The notes under the pieces are model-generated. The model made no database searches and was not told the DNA's origin. It saw only the letters and a program-made list of their open reading frames with translations. Shown one piece after another: positions 26,639 to 35,753 of a DNA stretch of 64,000 bases (positions are counted from its first letter, which is position 1; the number at the start of each line of letters is the position of its first letter). The stretch is from Methanocalculus natronophilus. Its GTDB lineage: Archaea > Halobacteriota > Methanomicrobia > Methanomicrobiales > Methanocorpusculaceae. Position numbers and translations under genes: made by a program. The DNA is taken from assembly GCF_038751955.1 (NCBI RefSeq), contig NZ_JBCEXH010000007.1, positions 1 through 64,000 of the forward strand, given 5' to 3'.

Positions 26639-27555
26639 ACGTCCTCTCCATCCTTGATCTCACTGCCGGTGAGATCGATATGATCCTGCAAACAGCAATC
26701 CAGGTAAAAGAAGAGCGCAGGCAGGGTGTAGCACACCGGCACCTGGCGGGTAAAACCCTTGGCATGATCTTTGAGAAATCCTCGACACGGACGCGTATCT
26801 CATTTGATGTCGGGATGTATGAACTCGGAGGATATGCTCTCTATCTCAATCCCCGGGATATGCAGCTTGACAGGGGTGAGGCGATAGCAGATACTGCGCG
26901 CGTTCTCTCCCGGTACCTTTCAGCGGTGATGATACGGGCACACAACCATTCGTCAATAGAAGCTTTTTCCCGCGCCTCAACGATTCCGGTGATTAACGGA
27001 CTATCAGATACCGAGCATCCATGCCAGATCCTGGCTGACCTGATGACCCTGAAGGAACGGTTTGGATCCCTCTCCGGACGTCGCATCGCCTGGATAGGGG
27101 ATGGTAATAATGTCTGCAACTCCTTAATCCTCTCCACAATCCCAACAGGTATGCACGTCTCTCTGGCAGTTCCTCCCGGATATGAACCTGATGCAGCCTG
27201 TGTTGCCCGGGCACAAGAGTCCGGATCTGTCAGCTTCCATGATACGCCTGAAGCAGCAGCAGCCGGTGCGGATGCTCTCTATACTGATACATGGATCTCG
27301 ATGGGGCAGGAAGATGAGGAGGATACAAGGCTTGCGGCATTTGAGCCGTACCGGATTGATCTGGATCTCCTGAAGCATGCCAGCCCGGGTGCAATCGTTC
27401 TCCATTGCCTCCCTGCCCACAGGGGATGTGAGATTACCGATGAGGTGATTGACGGGCCAAAGAGTGCTGTCTGGGATCAGGCAGAGAACAGGCTCCATGC
27501 ACAGAAGGCGCTGCTCCTCTCTCTGCTTGAAAAAAAGAGGCTCGAAATACGCTGA
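26635..27555 (+). CDS. argF: ornithine carbamoyltransferase
   Basis: This 306-residue OTCase has STRTRISF (~residues 45-52) for carbamoyl phosphate, HPCQILAD, and [11 protein letters not shown] for ornithine. It makes citrulline for arginine. It is the last gene of the carS-pyrE-purD-argF run. The intergenic 27556-27917 that follows carries a dispersed repeat. Confidence 0.93.
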   Translation: MNVLSILDLTAGEIDMILQTAIQVKEERRQGVAHRHLAGKTLGMIFEKSSTRTRISFDVGMYELGGYALYLNPRDMQLDRGEAIADTARVLSRYLSAVMIRAHNHSSIEAFSRASTIPVINGLSDTEHPCQILADLMTLKERFGSLSGRRIAWIGDGNNVCNSLILSTIPTGMHVSLAVPPGYEPDAACVARAQESGSVSFHDTPEAAAAGADALYTDTWISMGQEDEEDTRLAAFEPYRIDLDLLKHASPGAIVLHCLPAHRGCEITDEVIDGPKSAVWDQAENRLHAQKALLLSLLEKKRLEIR

Positions 27556-27644
27556 TTTGTATGGGTTTTAAATAGGGACGAGTCATCATCCGGTTATCTG
27601 GTGTTTGCCTCATCAGTAGGATCTGTGCGCTGAGGCGTTTTTCC

Positions 27645-27876
27645 CCAACCGCCCCGTCCCCGTCCACAAATGCTTCGCAAGGGAGGTTGTACCGGGTTGC
27701 CGCAGATGCTAGCGCGGGAGGGGCGGGAATGCTTCGGGGGCTGCCAGAGCAGATAAACGCCCGATTCCTTTGGAATCGCCTTTCAGGTTGCTCTGATGAG
27801 CAAGGGTTTATCATCTCTGTCATCCAGCTCCCTTCGCCTGACCCCGCCCCCCGATACCCGCGCCGCACCTGCTTCA
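27645..27876 (+). repeat. dispersed intergenic repeat, copy B
   Basis: This is the second full copy of the element at 5541-5795, in the same orientation. The 43-bp identical core is at 27760-27802 and contains the two hairpins. It lies downstream of argF with no gene inside. The region between hairpins differs from copy A, so the paired segments are the better conserved part. Confidence 0.8.
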
Positions 27877-27917
27877 AACTACCCACATAAAATCGCGAGG
27901 AGGCAAAAAAGAGTTAA

Positions 27918-28151
27918 TCAGTTGATGAACTTCTTCATCTCTTCAAACATGAAGGCTTCAACACGCTGTACCTCTTCCATCTTTCCCCGGAATGCCAGCA
28001 GATCCCGTTCATCACCTTCCATATTCGCAAAATAGAGTCGGCTGCGGTGGGGAACAAGCTCCACATCAAAGGTTTCCAGAATGTCGCGGATGATTGTACG
28101 CGGTACTCCCGGTGGAATGACCAGATCAAATAATTCTTCTTCTTCTTCCAT
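27918..28151 (-). CDS. small conserved protein following mmp14
   Basis: This 77-residue protein is not a family I can name. It starts MEEEEELFDLVIPPGVP and has alternating strands and helices (RTIIRDILETFDVELVP, EVQRVEAFMFEEMKKF) that suggest a small ferredoxin-like fold. It starts 3 bp after the mmp14 stop codon, so it is translated from the same message and may work with it. Confidence 0.65.
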   Translation of the reverse strand: MEEEEELFDLVIPPGVPRTIIRDILETFDVELVPHRSRLYFANMEGDERDLLAFRGKMEEVQRVEAFMFEEMKKFIN

Positions 28152-28154
28152 TGT

Positions 28155-29654
28155 TTATCTCCCGATTTTTATCCTTTTCGCCATGATGCATGGGCCTCCC
28201 CTGACACCTCCGAGAGGATTTTTTGGTTTTCCAAGGGAGTTCATACATCTCCCCATCAACGCAGCTCCGCGTGCGAGACCGTCATCGACGAAGACGAGGT
28301 GATCGACCGGGTTGGTGTAGATCCGGCGTTCTTCGATCCCTTCCAGGATGTACCCGGGTTTTCTCCCGGATATGACAGCACGACCGGTAAATCCAATCGA
28401 CGAGTTTTCAGGTACCAGATCGTTCTCGATGCAGACGTCGATCATCCGCAGAGCCATACCTGCGCAGACCCGGTCAACTACCTCGGTTACAAAGGATAAC
28501 CTGTATTTCCTATACATCTCCGCACCAAGGCTTTTGAGGTTGTCGATTCCATCCCCGTCCACACCACAGTCACATCCAACCAGTGCAACACCTGACTCCT
28601 CTGCAACATCGGCATATACCGGAACCCGTCCAAACCGCCTCCGATCCCGGGGCACTATCCTGATATCAATCTCTTCATGGCAGCGGTCGACATATTCCTG
28701 CACGGCTTTTTTGTTTATTCCAAGCGATAATCCTCCGCCGGAGTTGTCTTCCCCAAAGACGTCAAGTGCGGTTCCCGTTCTCCCCTCAACAAGTCCGGTT
28801 CCCCTGATGATCGCATCGGGTATCGCACCGGCAAGGCCGCAGAAATTTCCAATGGTTTTTGCAAACGGGTTTTCTGCATCTCTGGATACATCGCTTGTGA
28901 TCCGGCCGTCAAGGGTGGTTCCAAAGTCAAGCGAGATGCAGGGGTTTCGAAAATCAACCGGTGTCCACTTTGCCCCTTCCTTGATACCGGCCATCGCAAG
29001 CTCCCCTTCCATCTCATTTGCAACCATCTCAATACCGGTACTGCCAACTGGTGGGACAACGCCCGCGACAGCGCCGGTGAAGACCAGGCGATCTGCAAAA
29101 CTGTGCTCTCTCAGCTTGGGAGGTAGATTGTCAACTGACATCGGCGGGGTCATTTTCCTGGGAGGGACACCCGCCTCAAGGCAGCCGTTTGCAAGTGCGA
29201 TGATGAAATCGCCGATCTGATCCGGAGACTCCATCGCGGCGACAACACCTGTGCTCCGAACCACAAAATCAAGGTCATCCTTCACGCTCAGTTTGACGTC
29301 ACGATGGCACTGGAGGAGCGTGTCCCTGACCAGCTCTGTGACAGATTCGCGGGTAAGCTTTGTGCCGTCCAGTGTGGCGCCAAAGATCTCCTCGCCCGGT
29401 TTGGGCTGACGGACATCCCGGCTCATGCTCACTGTTTTGTTAATGACATAACATGTCCCGGTCTCAAGACTTGTTCCGGTGAGGATACATTTTGTGGTGG
29501 TATTGCCCATCTCAACAGATGCCACAATGAAATAGGGTTTGTTCTTATACTCAGGCATCTGCATGCCGGCAACGTGTGTTATTGACGGAGGGGGTGGGCT
29601 GTAGACGATATGAGGTTTCACTGGAAAGAACCGCTTCAAAAAACCGGCGCACAT
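28155..29654 (-). CDS. methanogenesis marker protein 14
   Basis: This 499-residue protein matches methanogenesis marker 14 (TIGR03285). The N-terminal EMGNTTTKC is an ASKHA-type phosphate loop. It is followed by STGVVAAMESP, ISLDFGTTLDGRITSD and GFTGRAVISGRKPGYILEG. The family is found in methanogens and its exact role is unknown. About 30 residues before the first motif are Pro-rich (SPPPPSI), so the true start might be the Met at residue 31 or 33. It lies near the YcaO/TfuA marker pair. Confidence 0.85.
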   Translation of the reverse strand: MCAGFLKRFFPVKPHIVYSPPPPSITHVAGMQMPEYKNKPYFIVASVEMGNTTTKCILTGTSLETGTCYVINKTVSMSRDVRQPKPGEEIFGATLDGTKLTRESVTELVRDTLLQCHRDVKLSVKDDLDFVVRSTGVVAAMESPDQIGDFIIALANGCLEAGVPPRKMTPPMSVDNLPPKLREHSFADRLVFTGAVAGVVPPVGSTGIEMVANEMEGELAMAGIKEGAKWTPVDFRNPCISLDFGTTLDGRITSDVSRDAENPFAKTIGNFCGLAGAIPDAIIRGTGLVEGRTGTALDVFGEDNSGGGLSLGINKKAVQEYVDRCHEEIDIRIVPRDRRRFGRVPVYADVAEESGVALVGCDCGVDGDGIDNLKSLGAEMYRKYRLSFVTEVVDRVCAGMALRMIDVCIENDLVPENSSIGFTGRAVISGRKPGYILEGIEERRIYTNPVDHLVFVDDGLARGAALMGRCMNSLGKPKNPLGGVRGGPCIMAKRIKIGR

Positions 29655-29754
29655 ACTGATCGATACTCAAGGGATGACAATATACCTTTCTGTTTTACCC
29701 TGTGGCATGCCTCTCTTCACCTCTCCTGCGGCATTCTCCCCTTCCTTTGTCAGC

Positions 29755-30501
29755 CTATAGCGTTATGCTGCCCAGGAGAAGTAAAAGCCCGATGATGACC
29801 GGCTGGTGGATGAGATAGATGGCAAGGGAGTGGCGGCCAGGGACAGCGAGGAGCGTCAGGAGCATATGGTGATCACCTGTTTGCATCTGGCGCTCTTTTT
29901 CTGTCTTCTTCTGGAAAAAATAGCTTCCTGCAGCTATTCCGAGGAGAAAGACCGGGAACCAGGGGATCAGCGGGATGTAGTCAAGGGACAGAAAGCCTGG
30001 TTCATGGATCCCAAGCGGCAGCAGGTAGTCCGGGCCGTAGAGCGGGAAGAAGAGAAGCCAGGTTGCAATGATCAGGATCGCAACAGGCATAATCAGCTTC
30101 TGATATCGGAGGAAGGGGATCCCGAGGATTGTTGCTGCCCCTAATGCATGGAGAATACCCCAGATGATGAATCCTTCATGCGGGTAGATCCAGGTGACAC
30201 ATGTGATCCCAAACCCGATTGCAAGGAGCTGGAATCCCCTTCTGAGAAACGGCTGTATAAACTGCCATCCCGTTCTCTCCTGTCTCCTGAGCGATTCTGA
30301 TTTCAGGTGAAGCGATATCCCTGCAATTGCGATGAATGAGCCAGCTATCGGGTATGCGATATATCTGAAGGAGGGATCGGCTTCGATGATTCCAAAGTAG
30401 ACAAGATCAAAGATGAAGTGGTAGGCAACCATCGCACAGATTGCTGCTCCGCGGCAGGCATCAAGAGTAATGGAGCGCTCCGCTCCAGGTGTCATCTCCA
30501 T
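29755..30501 (-). CDS. DUF1624 / HGSNAT-like membrane acyltransferase
   Basis: This ~248-residue polytopic protein has about seven hydrophobic segments. The start region ERSITLDACRGAAICAMV resembles the DUF1624 (heparan-alpha-glucosaminide N-acetyltransferase catalytic) family. The C-terminal HSLAIYLIHQP is a common acyltransferase-3-like ending. The substrate is unknown, possibly a surface sugar. I use the Met at 30501. A longer frame would run into the ycaO gene, which is divergent. Confidence 0.7.
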   Translation of the reverse strand: MEMTPGAERSITLDACRGAAICAMVAYHFIFDLVYFGIIEADPSFRYIAYPIAGSFIAIAGISLHLKSESLRRQERTGWQFIQPFLRRGFQLLAIGFGITCVTWIYPHEGFIIWGILHALGAATILGIPFLRYQKLIMPVAILIIATWLLFFPLYGPDYLLPLGIHEPGFLSLDYIPLIPWFPVFLLGIAAGSYFFQKKTEKERQMQTGDHHMLLTLLAVPGRHSLAIYLIHQPVIIGLLLLLGSITL

Positions 30502-30610
30502 CCTGCTGAGATCTCTGATCCGGTATCGTATAATGGTCTGCCCGGGTGTATGCAGTACCTGAAGGGAAAAATAGTAATGATCTGGAAAGAGATGTTGTAT
30601 AGCGAGTTCC

Positions 30611-31828
30611 ATGCAGTTGAAATCCTGCCCAAAAGGGTACATGATAGAGACGCACCGGGCAGTAGCGCCTGAGTCAACGCTTGACCGGATCGAGCCCCTG
30701 CTTCCTCAGACCGGGATAACACGGGTTGCGGATATCACCGGGCTTGATCGCCTGGGCATCCCGGTCTACTCCTGTATCCGCCCGACAGCAGCAGGAGGGG
30801 CAATCTCTGTATATAATGGGAAGGGCGCGACACCGGTTGCTGCCAGGGTTTCAGCTATCATGGAGGGGATTGAGCGGTGTTCTGCTGAGATGCACCAGGA
30901 TCCGGAGATTGTCTCACGCTATTCCATGCTTCCAGGTGACCTCCCGGCAATTGATCCAGCTGATCTCATCCTGCCTGCGGGTGCTGATCCTGATGCCCAA
31001 ATCCCATGGGTAGAGGGCTATGACATCGCAGGGAATGAGCCTGTTCTTCTCCCAGCCCATGCGGTCTGTCATCCCCTGCCACCAGGATATGAGCCGCTCT
31101 TCCGGACCAATACAAACGGCATCGCCTCGGGCAATACGCTTGAGGAGGCGATCTTCCATGGGCTGATGGAGGTGATTGAGCGCGATGCATGGTCTATTGT
31201 CGAGGCGACGCGGTATACCGGGAAGCGTATCACTGATATAACAGATCCGATCAGCTCAGATCTCGTGGATCGCTTCTCACAGACCGGGATAGATCTCATT
31301 CTGCGGGATATCACAAGCGATCTTGGGATTCCGACATGCGCGGCAGTGGCAGATGATACCGTTCTCTGTGATCCATCCCTGCTTGTCACCGGCATGGGGA
31401 CCCATACCACCCCGGAGATTGCAATACTCCGTTCCATCACCGAGGTTGCGCAGAGCCGCCTGACACAGATACATGGTGCACGTGAGGATACGGTTGTTGC
31501 AGACATGCGGCGGCAGATTGGGTACGAACGGACCAAACGGTTCAATGGCTACTGGTTCCGGGAGAATGGCACTATCCCGTTTGCCGAACTGCCGACAGAA
31601 CCAAGTGATGATCTCCTCACTGATATCAGGCATGTCTGTGACACCCTCGTCTCTGCAGGGTATGAGCGGGTGATAGTCACTGATCTGACCAGGCCCGATA
31701 TCGGTGTCCCGGTTGTCAGGGTGGTGGTTCCGGGCCTTGAAGTCTTTGCAATGGATCAGGAACGCTCAGGAGAACGGTGCAGGAATGCGCGGCGCAATCG
31801 TCTATCTCGGTCCAAGCCTGCCGCATAG
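30611..31828 (+). CDS. ycaO: YcaO-related McrA-glycine thioamidation protein (marker 1)
   Basis: This 405-residue YcaO protein of the methanogen marker 1 type contains SCIRPTAAGGAISVYNGKG, EGIERCSAEM, and HGLMEVIERDAW, which form the YcaO ATP-binding region. It ATP-activates the backbone amide of one glycine in McrA so that sulfur replaces the oxygen, giving thioglycine. The longer start (MQLKSCPKGY) is kept because that region is conserved in the family. The 3' end overlaps tfuA by 44 bp. Confidence 0.88.
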   Translation: MQLKSCPKGYMIETHRAVAPESTLDRIEPLLPQTGITRVADITGLDRLGIPVYSCIRPTAAGGAISVYNGKGATPVAARVSAIMEGIERCSAEMHQDPEIVSRYSMLPGDLPAIDPADLILPAGADPDAQIPWVEGYDIAGNEPVLLPAHAVCHPLPPGYEPLFRTNTNGIASGNTLEEAIFHGLMEVIERDAWSIVEATRYTGKRITDITDPISSDLVDRFSQTGIDLILRDITSDLGIPTCAAVADDTVLCDPSLLVTGMGTHTTPEIAILRSITEVAQSRLTQIHGAREDTVVADMRRQIGYERTKRFNGYWFRENGTIPFAELPTEPSDDLLTDIRHVCDTLVSAGYERVIVTDLTRPDIGVPVVRVVVPGLEVFAMDQERSGERCRNARRNRLSRSKPAA

Positions 31829-32444
31829 CGAGGCAGAAGCCATCTGCCCGGATGCGGTGTTTCTTCCTCCCATCCGGAGGGGGGATCTTCAACGGATCCC
31901 AAAATCCGGCGTCTCTGTTATCTGTATTATTGACGGGTATTTCCACCAGGATGCAGCAGTCGGCCACCGGGAGATCCTCTCAATATTGAACTCAGGGGTA
32001 CGGGTGGTCGGAGCCTCAAGCATGGGTGCGCTCCGGGCAGCGGAACTGGACACCCTCGGGATGGAAGGTGTCGGTCTGATCTACTCCCTCTACAGGCAGG
32101 GAAGACTCATCTCAGATGACGAAGTTGCTCTGATATTTGATCCGGAAACATTTGCCCCGTTATCTGATCCGCTTATCAATATCAGGTGCACGCTGAGGAA
32201 TGCGCGGAGATCGAAGGTGATCACGGAAGAGGAGGAGCGCCAGTGTATCGGCATTGCATCCTCGCTTTTTTATCCAGAGAGGACATTCAGCAGGATCATC
32301 GGGGAGGTTTCAGGCGATCTTGGCGATCGTCTTGCATCACTTCAGGGTGAGTCCCTGATTGATCAGAAACAACGTGATGCAATTGCTGCCCTCCGGTATA
32401 TCTCCGATTCTGCAGCTGTGGCTGCAGGTGAAGATGAATCCTGA
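31785..32444 (+). CDS. tfuA: TfuA-related McrA-glycine thioamidation protein
   Basis: This is a 219-residue TfuA-like partner of YcaO. It has VYLGPSLPH at the start, AVFLPPIRRGD, and VVGASSMGALRAAEL, the TfuA core. It is thought to supply sulfide to YcaO for McrA thioglycine. I chose ATG 31785, inside the ycaO 3' end, because similarity begins there. The long overlap suggests coupled translation. Confidence 0.87.
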   Translation: MRGAIVYLGPSLPHSEAEAICPDAVFLPPIRRGDLQRIPKSGVSVICIIDGYFHQDAAVGHREILSILNSGVRVVGASSMGALRAAELDTLGMEGVGLIYSLYRQGRLISDDEVALIFDPETFAPLSDPLINIRCTLRNARRSKVITEEEERQCIGIASSLFYPERTFSRIIGEVSGDLGDRLASLQGESLIDQKQRDAIAALRYISDSAAVAAGEDES

Positions 32445-32526
32445 TTGCAGAGAAAGAGGAGTGGTGTATTTCAGGGAAAGCATGAATACCCCCTCAGGGG
32501 AATAACTACCATTGTGGGTGATTATT

Positions 32527-33417
32527 GTGATTACTATCAGGGATTATTTACAGACAAAAGGGTGCAGTGATGATCTGGCCCATCTCATCTGCCTGATTTC
32601 TGAACAGGCTGTACCGATTCGTGAGGCTTTCCTCTCGAACCAGCGGTATGCGGCATCCCTGAATACCTCAGGAGAACTCCAGACAGAACTTGATACCTGG
32701 TCTGACAACCATCTGACCGATGTATTTATCAAATCCGGGCTGGTCTCCAGCATTGCGTCTGAAGAACAGGATGACGTGGTGTGCTGTCCGGATAGTCCTG
32801 ATGGGTATGTGGTTGTCATGGACCCACTCGATGGCTCATCCCTGATTGCCGTGAATCTGGCGGTTGGAACGATTGTCGGGATCTATGAGAGCGGCCCTGT
32901 CCTCAGGAAAGGCAGGGATATGAAAGCAGCGCTCTATCTCCTCTATGGGCCGATGACAACCCTCACCCTCTCGATTGGATCAGGTGTAGCAACATTTGCA
33001 CGTGCTCCGGATGGGAGATACCTCCTGATGGAGGATGGCATCCGGATGCCTGAGGGGAACCTCTATGGTTCAGGTGGCGAGAGGCCGCAATGGACGAAAA
33101 AGCATGCTGCATTCATCTCTGGTATCGAAGATGAGGGCGGAAAATGCAGGTATTCGGGATCATTTGTCGCGGACTTCCACCAGGTCCTGAAATACGGAGG
33201 CCTGTATGCATATCCTGGCATTGTAGAGAAGCCAAAAGGAAAACTCCGACTCCTCTTTGAGGCCCAGCCGATTGGCTTTCTCGCTTCCCAGGCAGGTGGC
33301 AGGATCAGTGACGGCTCAACAGATATTTTAGACATTCAGCCAACAGAGGTTCACCAGAAGACTCCTATCTATGTAGGAAGCAGGGGGCTTATCGAGCGGC
33401 TGGAAGCAATGAAGTGA
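32527..33417 (+). CDS. fbp: fructose-1,6-bisphosphatase class I
   Basis: This ~296-residue class I FBPase carries the metal-binding signature DPLDGSSLI and an upstream SEEQDD. Near the end is KLRLLFEAQPIGFLASQAGG, the usual substrate-binding part. It converts fructose-1,6-bisphosphate to F6P in gluconeogenesis. GTG at 32527 (GGGTG upstream) is the likely start, with GTG 32518 and TTG 32512 as alternatives. It is followed 12 bp later by a degenerate FBP aldolase/phosphatase homologue. Confidence 0.88.
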   Translation: MITIRDYLQTKGCSDDLAHLICLISEQAVPIREAFLSNQRYAASLNTSGELQTELDTWSDNHLTDVFIKSGLVSSIASEEQDDVVCCPDSPDGYVVVMDPLDGSSLIAVNLAVGTIVGIYESGPVLRKGRDMKAALYLLYGPMTTLTLSIGSGVATFARAPDGRYLLMEDGIRMPEGNLYGSGGERPQWTKKHAAFISGIEDEGGKCRYSGSFVADFHQVLKYGGLYAYPGIVEKPKGKLRLLFEAQPIGFLASQAGGRISDGSTDILDIQPTEVHQKTPIYVGSRGLIERLEAMK

Positions 33418-33429
33418 GCAGGTTGGATT

Positions 33430-34377
33430 ATGGCTGGATCAGACTTCCTATGCTGCACGCTGGTGACCTTCCGATCAGGAGGCTATCCGGGAGGCCACCG
33501 TGCCCACGCCGGTATGCTTGAACTTGGCTCGCGCATCCTCAAAAAGCAGGAGGGTGGGGGAATTATTGACTCCTACCTCTTCCGGTGCGGGGAAGCAGTG
33601 GCTTTTTTGATCACACATCGCGAGGAAGCTGAGACTGCTCTGATAGCTGATGGCGTCATTGGGCCCTGCAGGGAGTATCTTCTGAAAAAAAAGCTTGTTG
33701 TTGCAGCAGAACCCATTTCGTATTCGCAATGCAGCCTCTCTTTCAATGAGCGGGATCGGGAAGATATCCTCATTCTTCTTGCTGATCTGCCGTCACCGGA
33801 TCTCTATAACCTCCACCTCTTCAGGATGTTTGGGGATCCCTTCTCAACCCCGAGACTGGTCCTTGATGAAACGCTGAGGGAAGGGTTTTGCTTTGAAACT
33901 GATGAGAACGGTGGAGCGGGTGCGTACGCTCTTCCGGAGGATACCTATCGCCTGCTCGCCTCGATTCGAAATCCCGCTGGCTGCCGTGTCACTGGTGTCA
34001 CAACCAGAAACGGGGAGGCTGCCGCTTCGGTTACCCTGCCTGCAGATGCTGGTTCAGCCGGGCTTCTTCTCCGTGCCGGCGGGATCTTCCCAACCATTGG
34101 AGAGTGTATTGAGCCGTTTACCATCCCATATATGGTTCGATCCACAAACGGCGAACGTGGTATGATGCCTCTCATCCCCACCCCGCTCTGTGATGCGCAG
34201 GGAACGCGATCGGGTGGGCCTCCCCGCATCGTCTGCATTGGGTTCTCTCTTGCAGAAGGCCGCCTGACTGGCCCGGCTGATCTCTTTGATGATCCTGCAC
34301 TTGATACCATACGGAAGACCGGATCAGAGCTTGCCGGGTATGCAGCAGCCCATGGACCGTTTGCTCCTTTTCTGTAG
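33430..34377 (+). CDS. FBP aldolase/phosphatase-like protein lacking catalytic residues
   Basis: This 315-residue protein aligns along its length with archaeal class V FBP aldolase/phosphatase: GGYPGG near the start, YNLHLFRMFGDPFSTP, GIFPTIGECIEPF, and GPADLFDDPALD plus GPFAPFL at the end. Residues needed for catalysis are changed. The first-strand Asp of KAD is Arg, GDD is GEA, the GQDLL region is deleted, MADK is LADL, and the YVGKDD Schiff-base segment is PADAGS. I infer that it has lost both activities. It is about 50 residues shorter than the enzyme and sits 12 bp after class I fbp, so it may regulate or bind FBPase or its substrate. Confidence 0.75.
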   Translation: MAGSDFLCCTLVTFRSGGYPGGHRAHAGMLELGSRILKKQEGGGIIDSYLFRCGEAVAFLITHREEAETALIADGVIGPCREYLLKKKLVVAAEPISYSQCSLSFNERDREDILILLADLPSPDLYNLHLFRMFGDPFSTPRLVLDETLREGFCFETDENGGAGAYALPEDTYRLLASIRNPAGCRVTGVTTRNGEAAASVTLPADAGSAGLLLRAGGIFPTIGECIEPFTIPYMVRSTNGERGMMPLIPTPLCDAQGTRSGGPPRIVCIGFSLAEGRLTGPADLFDDPALDTIRKTGSELAGYAAAHGPFAPFL

Positions 34378-34442
34378 TGGTGTTCTGCCATCTGGTACCA
34401 ATACACAAAGGTTAATGTGGCAATCATGCGATAGTATTCATA

Positions 34443-34679
34443 ATGGTGTCAAGTATCGTATTGCCGATAAAAAAGGTAAATTCTCTTGTTGAATCAAAAA
34501 TTATTGTAGAAATCAAGGATGACGGGAGGAGATTTCAGGGAAGGCTGATCGCGGTAGATGAATATCTGAACCTCCACATGGAAGAGGCTACCGAGATTGC
34601 TCCGGAAGCAAATGAGAGGAATCTCGGTTCTGTTGTCATTCGCGGGAACAATATTCTGAGCATCGCGCCAGTACTCTGA
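34443..34679 (+). CDS. LSm / Sm-like RNA-binding protein
   Basis: This 78-residue protein has the two Sm motifs: VEIKDDGRRFQGRLIAVDEYLNLHM (split over Sm1) and GSVVIRGNNILSI (Sm2). Archaeal SmAPs form heptameric rings that bind U-rich RNA. It is followed 6 bp later by a winged-helix gene and is probably co-transcribed with it. Confidence 0.85.
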   Translation: MVSSIVLPIKKVNSLVESKIIVEIKDDGRRFQGRLIAVDEYLNLHMEEATEIAPEANERNLGSVVIRGNNILSIAPVL

Positions 34680-34685
34680 GAAGCT

Positions 34686-35033
34686 ATGACTGGTGACCTG
34701 TTCGATGAAGCACTCCGGATGATACAGTCAAAGAGCGAAGGTGTTCTACAGAGTGAACTATGGAAGCTCCTTGATGTTGATTCCAGGAAATGCTCGAGGA
34801 TTGTAAAGAAGCTTGTGGATTCCGGCCTGGTTGACCGGCAGGAATACCGCAAAAACGGTATTAAGACCTTTATCCTCAAATCCACAAAAAAGAGGGTGAT
34901 CGATCCTGATCTTCTCATGGCCGGCGATCACCTGGTGCCGTGTGTGGGTTGCGAGCGTGAGTGTGTGGTCTGGACCTGTGATCTCCTTCTTGACTGGATG
35001 TATGAGCTCGCCGTCTCTGACTTTGAAGAGTGA
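34686..35033 (+). CDS. winged-helix protein with Cys-rich C terminus
   Basis: This 115-residue protein has a MarR/Lrp-like winged helix in residues ~1-65 (QSELWKLLDVDSRKCSRIVKKL as the recognition region). A C-terminal Cys cluster follows (CVGCERECVVWTC), a likely zinc or Fe-S site. Similar proteins sit beside LSm genes in related methanogens as I recall. It may be a redox- or metal-responsive regulator. No DNA target is visible. Confidence 0.7.
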   Translation: MTGDLFDEALRMIQSKSEGVLQSELWKLLDVDSRKCSRIVKKLVDSGLVDRQEYRKNGIKTFILKSTKKRVIDPDLLMAGDHLVPCVGCERECVVWTCDLLLDWMYELAVSDFEE

Positions 35034-35130
35034 CGTTTGAAGAGCGACGTTTGGAGAGCTGGGTTTTAAGAGCCCCCATCCTGTCTTTTTCTCTTAAAAA
35101 AGATGGGAATACACGTCAACTTTCCCTTTC

Positions 35131-35167
35131 TGCCTGCCTGGTCGGCCTGCAGGCATCATGACTTTTT
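35131..35167 (+). terminator. hairpin plus T-run
   Basis: TGCCTGC (35131-35137) pairs perfectly with GCAGGCA (35149-35155), and a seven-T run follows at about 35163. It lies ~100 bp after the winged-helix stop. An earlier T-rich stretch at 35087-35095 may also end transcripts. Confidence 0.45.
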
Positions 35168-35237
35168 TTCTGGCATATCCTGGAAGAGACTGATCCATTT
35201 GAAATGCCATAAATACGCAGAATGAACATCATTAGAG

Positions 35238-35753
35238 GTGGAACCAGTCAAATCCGATGATGGCGTCTCCCAGGTTCAGGCAGTTGTGATCCTGGTTGCC
35301 CTGACCTTCATTCTCGCTGCTCTCCTCTTACTCATGCTGCATATTCCTCTCTGGTGGGGAGAAAGCAACAGTATGCAGCCTGAGGTGTTTGCCATCACTG
35401 AGCTGATTCACCATTGTGAAACAGGCAGGCTCAATTATGACAGCAGGATTACCATACGCCATACCGGTACGGCGGTTTTTCGAAATGATGATCTCAGGGC
35501 CGAGATCTTTGTCAATGACAGGAACACCGGAGCCCTGATATTTACCATGAATGCACACCGTTTCATATCGACTTACCATATCGGTGTCCAGCGGCTCTGG
35601 GGGATCGGATCCACCGGGTTTTACTGGTATCCTGGTGAGCTTGTCTACATTGATATGACAGACGGCACCTTCCGGCCGGGTGATTCAGTCAGGCTGGATG
35701 TCTATGATAGGGAGAGCGGCTCACTCATTTCCCGGTCTGAGAGGACTGCATAA
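35238..35753 (+). CDS. archaeal type IV pilin-like protein
   Basis: This 171-residue protein has a short charged N terminus (EPVKSDDG), then VSQVQAVVILVALTF and a hydrophobic helix to residue ~36. This is the layout of archaeal type IV pilins, with processing expected just before the hydrophobic helix. The remaining beta-rich domain is probably exposed outside. The start is GTG. A TATA-like CATAAATAC lies ~25 bp upstream, which suggests a leaderless transcript. It is a lone gene whose 3' end overlaps the convergent DUF99 gene by 29 bp. Confidence 0.65.
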   Translation: MEPVKSDDGVSQVQAVVILVALTFILAALLLLMLHIPLWWGESNSMQPEVFAITELIHHCETGRLNYDSRITIRHTGTAVFRNDDLRAEIFVNDRNTGALIFTMNAHRFISTYHIGVQRLWGIGSTGFYWYPGELVYIDMTDGTFRPGDSVRLDVYDRESGSLISRSERTA

